From the NCBI RefSeq assembly GCF_026013905.1, contig NZ_CP110257.1, positions 558,001 to 622,000 on the forward strand: 64,000 nucleotides of DNA, read 5' to 3'. This DNA is from Schlegelella aquatica. Its GTDB lineage: Bacteria; Pseudomonadota; Gammaproteobacteria; Burkholderiales; Burkholderiaceae_C. The notes below the pieces were generated by a model. The model saw only the letters and a list, made by a program, of their open reading frames with translations, was not told the origin of the DNA and ran no database searches. The translations under genes were made by a program, and so were the position numbers. Each line of letters opens with the position of its first letter. Within the stretch, counting starts at the first letter, position 1. This document shows, piece after piece, positions 28,400 to 36,259 of this stretch.

Positions 28400-30814
28400 T
28401 CAGCGGATCAGTCCCTTCAGTGTGTCCTTGAGTCGATCGCGCGGGCGGACGGGCTCGGAGGCCGCGCCCTCCGGCGGGGAGGGCAGGCCCAGCTCCTTGC
28501 GCAGCTTGTCCTCGATCCGGCTCTTGACGGCCGCCTCGGCCGCCGCGGCGGCGACGGCCGACCATTGGATCTGCCAGTCCACCGCCTCCAGCGGCCCCGT
28601 CAGCCGCACCGGCAACGTCAACCCCCGCAGCCGGGCGAGGTCGCTCCCGCCCTGGCCCTTGGAGGTGTCGGTCACGGTGGCGCGCAGCGTGTAGTCGATG
28701 CGATTGCGTCCGATGTCGATGGCCCCGGCACCGCCGAGCCGCAGGAAGGGGCTCTTGGCGTCGAGGTCGTCGTTGCGCGCCACCCCTTGCGCGATGTCGA
28801 AGGTCGCCGAAAGCTCGCTGAAGTCGGTTTCCTCGGTCTGGCTCGCCCGCTGCAGGGCGTCCTGGCGCAGGGACAGCGCGGCCTTGGCCTCGCGCAGCGT
28901 GCGGGCGAGGTTCACGCCCTTGATGGCGCCGTCGCGCACCTGCACCGTCGCCTTGCCCGCAAGCCGCGACTTCATCTCCTGCAGGCTGCGACCGGCGCTT
29001 TCCACGTCGAGCTGCAAGCGCCCGGTGCCGCGCAGCAGGTCTTTGCGGGCGACGTCGCGCAACGCCGCTTCAACGTCGATCTGCTGCGCTTGCGCCTTCA
29101 GCACGACCCGCTGGGCGCGCGCATCGGCGAAGGCGCTGCCCTCGACGCGGCCGCCCCACAGGCCGGCTGCATAGCGCGGCACGCGAAGCATCCCGCCTTC
29201 CAGGTTGGCGTCCAGGCGCAGGTCGCGCAGCCGGTAGGGCTTCCAGCTCAGCTCACCGGCCGTGAGCGCGAGGCTGCCCTGCCATTCCCGCAGCACGGAG
29301 AGGTCCACCGGCGTGTCGGGCGGCGTGGGGGTGGGCGAGGCCGCGGCCGAGGCGGGCCGCTCCGCCCGCTCGGGCAGCAGCCGGTCGAGATCGAGCCGGG
29401 CGAAGCGCCCTTGCATGTGCACAGTCGGCACCGTCCCCGTGAAGAGGGCCCGTCCTCGAGTGTCGAACTCGTTGTCGTTCAAGGCGCCTTCGAGCTGCCA
29501 CTGCGCGGCCTGGGGAGAGGCCGTCGCGCGCCCGCCGAGCCGCGCGTCCAGCGGCTTGAGCTTGGGGTCTTCGATGCGCAGCCTGCCTGCGAGCGCGTCG
29601 AGCGCGACCGAGCCCTTCTCGGGTTGCAGCGCGAGATCGGCCCTCAGCTCGCCTGTCAGCTTGCGCGGCCCCGTGCCCTCCAGCCGTGCCTCGAAACCCG
29701 GCAGGCGCAGCAGATCGAAATTGCCCACGGGCGCGGCCGACGAGAACGTCACTCGCAACGGCTGTTCGCCCTTGAGCTCCACCTGGCCTTGCATCGCGCT
29801 TCCCGTCAGACGCTCGCCGGTCACCTCCAACGCGGGCCAGCGCAGCTGGGCCTTCAGCGGATGCTTGTCGCGCACCGCATCGAGCTGTACGTCGAGCTCT
29901 TCGAGCCGCAGCGCGCGACGGGCCGGGTCATACGCGAAGCGCCGCGCCTTCAGCTCGGAGGGCTCGAACCTGAGCGAGCCGATCTCGGCTCGGGTGCGCA
30001 GGACGAGGTTCTCGGCCTGCAGCGCACGCGACCCCGCCTCGTACACCAGCGAGCCTTGCATGCCGGCGTCCAGCCCGCGCACGCCGAGCGCCTCGCCCCG
30101 GTAGGCGAGGTGCATGTCCGAGAGTGTCAGGCGCGAGGCGGCCCGGTCGAAGCGCAGCCGGGTCTTCCCCGACAGGCGCCCTTGCACCCCGGGCTGCAGC
30201 AGTTCGAGCGTGGCGTCGACCTCGACCGGTGCGCTCAGCTGGTCGGCCAGGCGCCCGCTCTGCAGCCGCCGCACGACGACATCGCCGCGCAATCCGCCGA
30301 GCTCGTCGTGCACCGTGACGGTCGCGTCCGAGAGGTCCAGCGCCGCGACGTCGAAGTGCAGGGGGCCGCTCTTGCCCGCGCTGTCTTCGGGGCCGTCGTC
30401 GCGCCCCAGCAGATCGTCGATGTTCCTGCGGCCCTGCGCGTCGCGCAGGTAGCGCAGCGTCAATCCGCGGGCCTCGATGCGGTCGATCACGAGCGACTTG
30501 CGCAGCAGCGGCCACACCTCCACGGCCAGCCGGGCATCGCGCAGGGCGAGGAAGGTTTCCTGCGGGCGTCGGTGCTCGCTGAGGGAGACGCCTTGCAGCC
30601 GGACTTGCAGGCGCGGCCAGAGCTCGAGTTCCAGGGGGCCTTCGATGCGCAGTTCGCGCTGGCGATGCTCTCGCACCCACTCGATCAGCACGCCTTTGTA
30701 GCGATCGGCGTCGAACGTCGCCACGAGATAGGCGCCGATCGCGCCGGCGAGCAGCACCACGCCGCCCAGCCCCAGCGCCCCCCACTGCGCCCATCGTTTC
30801 ATTCTCGTGTCCAT
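28400..30814 (-). CDS. AsmA family protein
   Basis: The 804-residue protein has one N-terminal membrane helix (about 10-30: WGALGLGGVVLLAGAIGAYL) and a long periplasmic region of beta strands ending in an AsmA C-terminal domain (SRLAGKATVQVRDGAIKGVN, LRLGGAGAIDIGRNRIDY). AsmA-like proteins are thought to form bridge-like grooves for phospholipid movement or outer-membrane assembly. LFDADRYK-type text after the helix (VATFDADRYKGVLIEWV) is a family hallmark. ATG 30814 or ATG 30802 could be used. It is divergent from the UbiH-type gene. Confidence 0.88.
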   Translation of the reverse strand: MDTRMKRWAQWGALGLGGVVLLAGAIGAYLVATFDADRYKGVLIEWVREHRQRELRIEGPLELELWPRLQVRLQGVSLSEHRRPQETFLALRDARLAVEVWPLLRKSLVIDRIEARGLTLRYLRDAQGRRNIDDLLGRDDGPEDSAGKSGPLHFDVAALDLSDATVTVHDELGGLRGDVVVRRLQSGRLADQLSAPVEVDATLELLQPGVQGRLSGKTRLRFDRAASRLTLSDMHLAYRGEALGVRGLDAGMQGSLVYEAGSRALQAENLVLRTRAEIGSLRFEPSELKARRFAYDPARRALRLEELDVQLDAVRDKHPLKAQLRWPALEVTGERLTGSAMQGQVELKGEQPLRVTFSSAAPVGNFDLLRLPGFEARLEGTGPRKLTGELRADLALQPEKGSVALDALAGRLRIEDPKLKPLDARLGGRATASPQAAQWQLEGALNDNEFDTRGRALFTGTVPTVHMQGRFARLDLDRLLPERAERPASAAASPTPTPPDTPVDLSVLREWQGSLALTAGELSWKPYRLRDLRLDANLEGGMLRVPRYAAGLWGGRVEGSAFADARAQRVVLKAQAQQIDVEAALRDVARKDLLRGTGRLQLDVESAGRSLQEMKSRLAGKATVQVRDGAIKGVNLARTLREAKAALSLRQDALQRASQTEETDFSELSATFDIAQGVARNDDLDAKSPFLRLGGAGAIDIGRNRIDYTLRATVTDTSKGQGGSDLARLRGLTLPVRLTGPLEAVDWQIQWSAVAAAAAEAAVKSRIEDKLRKELGLPSPPEGAASEPVRPRDRLKDTLKGLIR

Positions 30815-30936
30815 GGTCCCAGCTATTGTGCCGGGGTTGCGCCGCCGACGCCGGCACGAACGCCGGCTGCCCCGAGGCGCCGCGGGGTGGTGCTGCGCGC
30901 GGGTTTCGAGGGGCAGGGGCTCCCTACAATGGCGCG

Positions 30937-32079
30937 ATGAACTCCGGCTACGACGTCTTCGTGCGCGGCAGCGGCATCGTGGGCAAGACGCTCGCCCTCG
31001 CGCTTGCCCGTCTCGGTCTTTCCGTCGCGATCACCCGCGTGCCGACCGGCCCAGGGGCCCTGCGCCCCGGGCACGGGCTGCCCGGGCAGGAGGACGTGCG
31101 CGCCTACGCGCTCAGCGAGAAGTCGGTCGCACTCCTGCGCGCCGTCAAGGCGTGGGACGCCCTGCCGCCGGCGGCGGCCACCCCGGTGTACGAGATGCGC
31201 ATCGAAGGCGATCTGCGCGGCGCCGGAGCGCTGGAGTTTTCCTCCTGGGAGCAGGGCGTGGGCGAGCTCGCCTGGATCGTCGATGCGGCCGCGCTCGAAG
31301 TCGCGCTGGCGCAGGCGCTGCGCTACCAGCCCCACGTGACGGAAGTCGACGCGCCCGTCGAGGCCGACCTCACCGCCATCTGCGAAGGCAAGGAGTCGGC
31401 GGCGCGGGCGGCTCTGGGCGTGGAATGGCAGCGTTTCGGCTACGGCCAGACGGCGATCGCGGCGCGCCTCGTGGCCGATCGCCCGCACGCGGGTGTGGCG
31501 CGTCAGTGGTTCCGCTCGCCCGACATCCTGGCTCTGCTGCCGTTCGGCCGTCCCGAGCCCGAGGTCTCCTACGGGCTGGTGTGGTCGCTGCCGCAGGCGC
31601 GCGCAGCCGAGCTGATGGCCCTGGACGATGCCGCCTTCCTGCACGAGTTGCAGTCCGCCTGCGGCGAGGAGGTCGGCCACCTGCAACTGCGCTCGACCCG
31701 CGCGGCCTGGCCGCTGGCGCTGGCGCGCGCCAGCCGCTGGTGCGGGCCGGGGTGGGTGCTGCTCGGCGATGCGGCTCATGTCGTCCACCCGCTGGCGGGG
31801 CAGGGCTTGAACCTGGGGCTGGCCGATGTGGAAGCCCTCGCCCGCATCCTGCAGGACAGGGAGCCCTGGCGAGCGCTGGGCGACGAGAAGTTGCTGCGGC
31901 GCTACGAGCGCGAGCGCGCCGCGCCCACCTGGGCGATGGGCCGCGTCACCGACGGGCTGTTGCATCTTTTCGCGCACCAAGGCGCTCCGCTGCGGGAACT
32001 TCGCAACCGCGGCCTGGGTCTGGTCAATCGGCTGGGGCTTCTCAAGCGCTGGCTGACGGCGCGTGCGCTCGACTCATGA
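30937..32079 (+). CDS. UbiH/UbiF/COQ6-family FAD-dependent hydroxylase
   Basis: This 380-residue flavoprotein monooxygenase probably hydroxylates the ring of a ubiquinone precursor. It shows the FAD ADP-binding motif GSGIVGKTLALALARLG near the N-terminus, a mid DG-like region, and the second FAD motif GDAAHVVHPLAGQGLNLGL characteristic of the UbiH/COQ6 family. ATG 30937 matches the family start. It precedes dsbC on the same strand with 88 bp between. Which ring position it acts on cannot be told, as the family covers several. Confidence 0.9.
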   Translation: MNSGYDVFVRGSGIVGKTLALALARLGLSVAITRVPTGPGALRPGHGLPGQEDVRAYALSEKSVALLRAVKAWDALPPAAATPVYEMRIEGDLRGAGALEFSSWEQGVGELAWIVDAAALEVALAQALRYQPHVTEVDAPVEADLTAICEGKESAARAALGVEWQRFGYGQTAIAARLVADRPHAGVARQWFRSPDILALLPFGRPEPEVSYGLVWSLPQARAAELMALDDAAFLHELQSACGEEVGHLQLRSTRAAWPLALARASRWCGPGWVLLGDAAHVVHPLAGQGLNLGLADVEALARILQDREPWRALGDEKLLRRYERERAAPTWAMGRVTDGLLHLFAHQGAPLRELRNRGLGLVNRLGLLKRWLTARALDS

Positions 32080-32167
32080 GCGCACCCGCCGCGCCTGCGG
32101 TGCCTGGGCGCGCTTTCGGGCGTCGGGCTCGCCGGTGGTTCGTTTCGTTCGCCTCGAGGAATCTTTC

Positions 32168-32890
32168 ATGAAGCATCGTCTCGCGGCCGCTGCCGCTTTG
32201 CTGGCCTGCGTCGCTCCGTGGGCCGCCGCGCAGGAGGCCACCATCCGCAAGAACCTGGCCGAGCGCCTGCCCAACCTGCCCACCATCGACGAGGTCAGCA
32301 AGACGCCGGTGGCCGGCCTGTACGAGGTGCGCATCGGCACCGACGTGCTCTACACCGATGCCGAGGGCAACTACCTGATCCAGGGGCAGATCTTCGACAC
32401 CAAGGCGCGGCGCAACCTTACCGAGGAGCGCCTGGCCAAGCTCACCGCGATCGATTTCGCCAGCCTGCCGCTCAAGGACGCCGTCGTCTGGAAAAGCGGC
32501 AACGGCAAGCGCAAGCTGGCGGTGTTCGCCGACCCCAACTGCGGCTATTGCAAGCGCTTCGAGCGGGACTTGCAGTCGGTCAAGGACGTCACCGTCTACA
32601 CCTTCCTCTATCCGGTGCCCATCGGTGCCGACTCGGTCGAGAAGTCGCACGCCGTCTGGTGCGCGAAGGATCGTCTGAAGGCATGGCAGGACTGGATGCT
32701 GCGCGACGTGCCGCCTGCGCAGGGCGCGAAGTGCGACACCGGGGCGGTGACCCGCAACACCGAGTTCGCGCGCAAGCACCGTATCACCGGCACGCCCACG
32801 CTCGTGTTCGAGGACGGCACCCGCGTGCCGGGCGCCATCGGCGCCGACCAGCTGGAACAGCGCCTGGCGCAGGCCGCCAAGCGCTCGTAG
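32168..32890 (+). CDS. dsbC: Periplasmic thiol:disulfide isomerase DsbC
   Basis: The 240-residue precursor has a signal peptide (MKHRLAAAAALLACVAPWAA), an N-terminal dimerisation domain (LYEVRIGTDVLYTDAEGNYL) and a thioredoxin domain with active site CGYC (Cys125 and Cys128) and cis-Pro in TGTPTLVF. It should reshuffle wrong disulfides in the periplasm, kept reduced by DsbD. The second Cys pair (WCAKDR...AKCDTG) matches the structural disulfide of DsbC. Its product would help CcsB/ResB substrates and secreted proteins fold. Confidence 0.94.
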   Translation: MKHRLAAAAALLACVAPWAAAQEATIRKNLAERLPNLPTIDEVSKTPVAGLYEVRIGTDVLYTDAEGNYLIQGQIFDTKARRNLTEERLAKLTAIDFASLPLKDAVVWKSGNGKRKLAVFADPNCGYCKRFERDLQSVKDVTVYTFLYPVPIGADSVEKSHAVWCAKDRLKAWQDWMLRDVPPAQGAKCDTGAVTRNTEFARKHRITGTPTLVFEDGTRVPGAIGADQLEQRLAQAAKRS

Positions 32891-32990
32891 GAGCCAAAGA
32901 GCCGGCAGCCGGGCCGCCCCAGCCGGCCGGGCTGGCACGACTCGCCGCGCCTGCCTCGTGGCGAGGGGCACGGCGGCCGGCGGGCGCGGC

Positions 32991-33368
32991 TCAGCGAACC
33001 GCAGGCGCAGGCTGGGTCGCCAGGCGGGTGGCCTCGGCGGCGCGGTTCTTCGCCACGAGCGTGTCGTAGGCCACCGGGTCGAAGGCCTCCGATTGCAGCA
33101 GCGCGTACTCGCCGTTGGCTTGCGCGCGACGCAGCTCAGCCACCACCTCGGCGCGGGTGCGCGTGCTGCGGGCCTGGGGGAAGTAGCCTTCCTCGTACAC
33201 CTTCATCTCGCCATTCGCCTGGGCGCGGCGCAGCTCGGCCATCACTTCGGCGCGGCTCTTGGTCGAGGCGGCGTTGGACTCGGGGAACGGGGTCGCTTCC
33301 TGGGCTTGCGCACCGAAGGACAGCAGCGTGGCAGAGGCGACGAGGGCAGAGGCAAACAGCTTGTTCAT
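32991..33368 (-). CDS. Secreted DUF4148 domain protein with duplicated motif
   Basis: This 125-residue protein has a signal peptide (MNKLFASALVASATLLSFGA) and is expected in the periplasm. The mature part contains two copies of a DUF4148-type unit, SRAEVMAELRRAQANGEM and TRAEVVAELRRAQANGEY, about 34 residues apart and also clearly similar at DNA level. DUF4148 proteins are abundant small secreted proteins in Burkholderiales with no known function. AAAGGAACC precedes the ATG. It converges with dsbC and is divergent from imuA. Confidence 0.88.
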   Translation of the reverse strand: MNKLFASALVASATLLSFGAQAQEATPFPESNAASTKSRAEVMAELRRAQANGEMKVYEEGYFPQARSTRTRAEVVAELRRAQANGEYALLQSEAFDPVAYDTLVAKNRAAEATRLATQPAPAVR

Positions 33369-33866
33369 GGTGGTTCCTTTCGATGTGTCGTGACGGTCGG
33401 ATGGGACCGGGGCATGGCCCGCGGTGCCCTGGCAGGCGCCCCGACTCCTGGCGACCGGTGGGTCGGGTGAGCGAGGCATCTGCCGATCCGATGTCGAGAG
33501 ATTAGGGTTTCCACCAGTTTGCAAAAAGGCCGTCTCTGGAAACGGATCATTGCGCCAGCTCGAACGATGGCGAAGGCGCGTCGGCGGGTGGCCGGTCCCG
33601 CCTCGTCGTGAGCCGTCGTCCAGAAGTTGTCGCTTGGCACGGGGAGCCTGACCGGGGGCCGGACCGGCAGGCCGGGAAGCGCGCAGGAGCAGGCGATGGA
33701 GGCCGAGGCTCTGCTTGGGTGCCCTCGGTGTGACAGAGTGCGGCCCCGGCTGGAGCAGGGGCATGGGAGGGGTGCCTCGAATACTGTATATTCGTACAGT
33801 CATTCATCGTCCCCGCGTTCCCGGGTGCGCCCTGGCGGCGCCCTCGGTCGGGGGCGCTTCATCCCC
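33369..33866. other. Intergenic region between the DUF4148 gene and imuA
   Basis: About 500 bp without a convincing gene. It holds the leader and promoter of the minus-strand DUF4148 gene at its left and the LexA-controlled promoter of imuA at its right (box at 33782-33801). An A/T-richer patch near 33500-33550 may contain the DUF4148 promoter, but no well-spaced -35/-10 pair is evident. Open frames here are short and compositionally GC-driven. Confidence 0.6.
33782..33801. promoter_or_regulatory. LexA box (SOS operator) of imuA-imuB-dnaE2
   Basis: TACTGTATATTCGTACAGTC contains CTGT (33784-33787), an 8-bp AT-rich spacer and ACAG (33796-33799), a consensus match to the proteobacterial LexA site CTGT-N8-ACAG. 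It lies 65 bp before the imuA start, in an otherwise GC-rich region. It predicts DNA-damage induction of the whole cassette. Confidence 0.95.
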
Positions 33867-34889
33867 ATGTCTGGCCCTTCTTGCTCCTTCCTGCCTCCGT
33901 CGCCTCGGGGTGTCTCGTCCTGCCAGGCGTCCGGCGCCGTCCCTGGGGAGGGCGGGGCCGGGGCGGCCGATCCCGCGGGGGCCGGCTTCGCGCCCGGCGA
34001 GCCGGCCGCGGGGGGGCGGGCCGAATGGGAGGCCGCGTGGGGGGATCGTCTGTGGCGGGGAGACCGCCTCGGTCGCCGCCTGGAGCGGGTGCTGCCCACC
34101 GGACATGCCGTGCTGGACCGTGAGCTGCCCGGCGGCGGCTGGCCGGTGCGGGCGCTGACCGAAGTGCTGCTGCCCCCGCTGGCCGGGTGCGAGTGGCGCC
34201 TGCTCATGCCGGCCCTTCGCCAGCTGGGGGGCGGGGGCGAGCCCTCCCCCGCGGGCCGCGCCGTCCCGGTGCGACGGCCCGCCATCGTCATGATCGAGGC
34301 GCCCGGCGAGGCGCGCCGGCCCTGCATGGCCGGGCTGCATCGCTGGGACATGGAGGCGAGCCAGCTCGTGCGGGTGGTGCCGCGCACCCTGCAAGACGCC
34401 CTCTGGGCGGCGGAGCAGGCCCTCCAGTGCCACGAGGTGGGGGCGGTGTTGGCCTGGTTGCCGCAGGTGCGTGCGCCGGCCTTGCGGCGGTTGCAGGCAC
34501 AGGCCCAGCGGGGCCGCGCCTGTGTGTTCGTGTTCCGTCCCGAGGCGGCGGCTCGCGAAAGCTCACCGGCGCCTTTGCGGGTGCAGGTCGCGCAGCGTTC
34601 TCCCACGAGCTTGTCGGTCCGCCTGCTGAAGCGCCGCGGGCCCTGGCACGAGGGCGAGATCGAGCTTCACGTCCTGCCACCCGGTCTCGCCCGGGTCATG
34701 GCCCCCAGGCTGCGTCAACAGCTCCCGACGGCACAGGCCCCTCGCGGAAATGCCGCCCCGGGATCGGTCCCGACGCCTTCCGTGGCGGGGGCCATGCCAT
34801 CGCCATCTCTTTCTTCTTCGCCCCCCACCCCGGAGCGCACCGATGCCGTACTGGTTCGCGCTGATCGGCCCCTCGACCTCGTCGACTGA
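33867..34889 (+). CDS. imuA: Translesion synthesis accessory protein ImuA
   Basis: The 340-residue protein is the RecA/SulA-like accessory factor of the damage-inducible mutasome. Visible family text is VLPTGHAVLDRELPGGGWPV near residue 75, LTEVLLPPLAGCEWRLLMPAL, and WDMEASQLVRVVPRTLQDALWAAEQAL. The nucleotide-binding Walker A is degenerate, as usual. The first 60 residues are Gly/Pro/Ala rich and poorly conserved, so a later start is possible. It sits behind the LexA box and its 3' end overlaps imuB by 47 nt in another frame. Confidence 0.9.
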   Translation: MSGPSCSFLPPSPRGVSSCQASGAVPGEGGAGAADPAGAGFAPGEPAAGGRAEWEAAWGDRLWRGDRLGRRLERVLPTGHAVLDRELPGGGWPVRALTEVLLPPLAGCEWRLLMPALRQLGGGGEPSPAGRAVPVRRPAIVMIEAPGEARRPCMAGLHRWDMEASQLVRVVPRTLQDALWAAEQALQCHEVGAVLAWLPQVRAPALRRLQAQAQRGRACVFVFRPEAAARESSPAPLRVQVAQRSPTSLSVRLLKRRGPWHEGEIELHVLPPGLARVMAPRLRQQLPTAQAPRGNAAPGSVPTPSVAGAMPSPSLSSSPPTPERTDAVLVRADRPLDLVD

Positions 34890-36207
34890 GGCTTCGCCTG
34901 CCGAGCGGTCGCATGCCGACGAGGTCACCCCGCTCGGGTGGTGGGCGTTGCAATTCACGCCCCGGGTCGCCTTGTGGGAGGAGTGCGTGCTCTTCGAGGT
35001 GCAAGCCAGTCTGCGGCTTTTCGGCGGTGCGCAGGCCTTGCGCGAGCGGGTGGTGCGCGAGGCCGCCGAGCTGGGCTGCCAGGCGGCGGCCGTCGCCCCG
35101 ACGGCCTGGGGGGCGCTGGCGGTGGCCCGGTGCCATGCCCGGGGCCTGCGGCTGCCGCAGGGGCGCTGGACCTTGCGCCTGGACGCCGTCCCGCTGGAAT
35201 GCCTGCCCGGGCTGGCACGGCACCAGCCGGTGCTCGCGCGGCTCGGCTGCCGCACGCTGGGCGACGTGCGGCGCTTGCCGCGCGGGGGGGTGGCCAGGCG
35301 GTTCGGCCCGCAGGTGCTGCAGGCCCTCGACCGGGCCTACGGTTTGCAGCCGGAGCGGTTCGAGTGGCTGCAGTTGCCGGAGGTCTTCGCGGCGCGGCTG
35401 GAATTGCCCGGCCGGGTGGAGGACGCCACAGGCCTGCTCTTCGGGGCCCGCCGTCTGGTGCTGCAATTGTGCGGCTGGCTGGCCGCGCGTCAGGCCGGCG
35501 TGCGCGAGGTGGTGCTGCAGTGGCGGCACGATTTCCATCGCCCGGGGGTGGACGATGCGGGCGAGCTGTGCATTCGCACCGCGGAGTTGACGCGCGAGCC
35601 CGGCCATCTGTTGCGTCTGATGAGCGAGCGGCTCGCCCGTATGCCTTTGGCCGGCCCGGTGGGCGAGTTGCGACTGAGGGCCGAGACGGTGGAGCCGTGG
35701 TCGCCCGACAACCGCGCGCTGGCGCTCGAGGCCGAGCGTCCGCCTGCCGAAGGGGAGTCGCTCGTGCAACTGCTCGAGCGGTTGTCGGCCCGGCTGGGGG
35801 CCGAGCAGGTGCTGCGGCCCGTGTTGCGTTCGGACCACCGCTTGCCGCAGTGCGAACGGTGGGTGCCGGCCGCTGGCTGGACGACGCCCGCGCCCTTGCC
35901 CGACGACGCGCTGCCTGCAGGCCCGCGGCCCACCTGGTGGCTGCCCCAGCCCTTGCCCCTGTCCACCCGGCAGGGGCGCCCTCATCACCACGGCCCGCTG
36001 CGGCTGTTGAGCGGCCCGCACCGCGTCGAGACCGGATGGTGGGACGGCGAGACAGCTTCCGTCGCCCGCGACTATTTCGTCGCGCATGGCGAGCAGGTGG
36101 GCCTGCTGTGGGTGTACCGGGAGCGCCGCGATGCCATGCCCCCGCGCGATCCTGCGTCCACCAGCGGCGAAAGGGGGGGATGGTTCCTGCAGGGAGTGTT
36201 CGGGTGA
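34843..36207 (+). CDS. imuB: Y-family DNA polymerase-like protein ImuB (catalytically defective)
   Basis: This 454-residue protein is the ImuB hub of the ImuA-ImuB-DnaE2 mutasome; it binds the beta clamp and the other two proteins but does not polymerise. The Y-family core is recognisable (WWALQFTPRVALWEECVLFE, ASLRLFGGA, LARLGCRTLGDVRRLPRGG with the helix-hairpin-helix). The N-terminal segment that carries motif I and its catalytic Asp in DinB/UmuC is almost absent: only about 30 residues precede WWALQFTP. Start ATG 34843 is inside imuA, giving MPYWFALIGP, the usual short ImuB opening. Confidence 0.9.
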   Translation: MPYWFALIGPSTSSTEASPAERSHADEVTPLGWWALQFTPRVALWEECVLFEVQASLRLFGGAQALRERVVREAAELGCQAAAVAPTAWGALAVARCHARGLRLPQGRWTLRLDAVPLECLPGLARHQPVLARLGCRTLGDVRRLPRGGVARRFGPQVLQALDRAYGLQPERFEWLQLPEVFAARLELPGRVEDATGLLFGARRLVLQLCGWLAARQAGVREVVLQWRHDFHRPGVDDAGELCIRTAELTREPGHLLRLMSERLARMPLAGPVGELRLRAETVEPWSPDNRALALEAERPPAEGESLVQLLERLSARLGAEQVLRPVLRSDHRLPQCERWVPAAGWTTPAPLPDDALPAGPRPTWWLPQPLPLSTRQGRPHHHGPLRLLSGPHRVETGWWDGETASVARDYFVAHGEQVGLLWVYRERRDAMPPRDPASTSGERGGWFLQGVFG

Positions 36208-36259
36208 GCGGGCCGCCCGGCAGGTGGGAGCCCGGCGGCGAGGATCGAAGGAGTTTGCG

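Noticed and set aside
28352..30940. An 862-residue plus-strand open frame opposite the AsmA gene
   Set aside because: Translation is Gln/Arg/Ala biased without domains, while the minus strand gives a complete AsmA-family protein.
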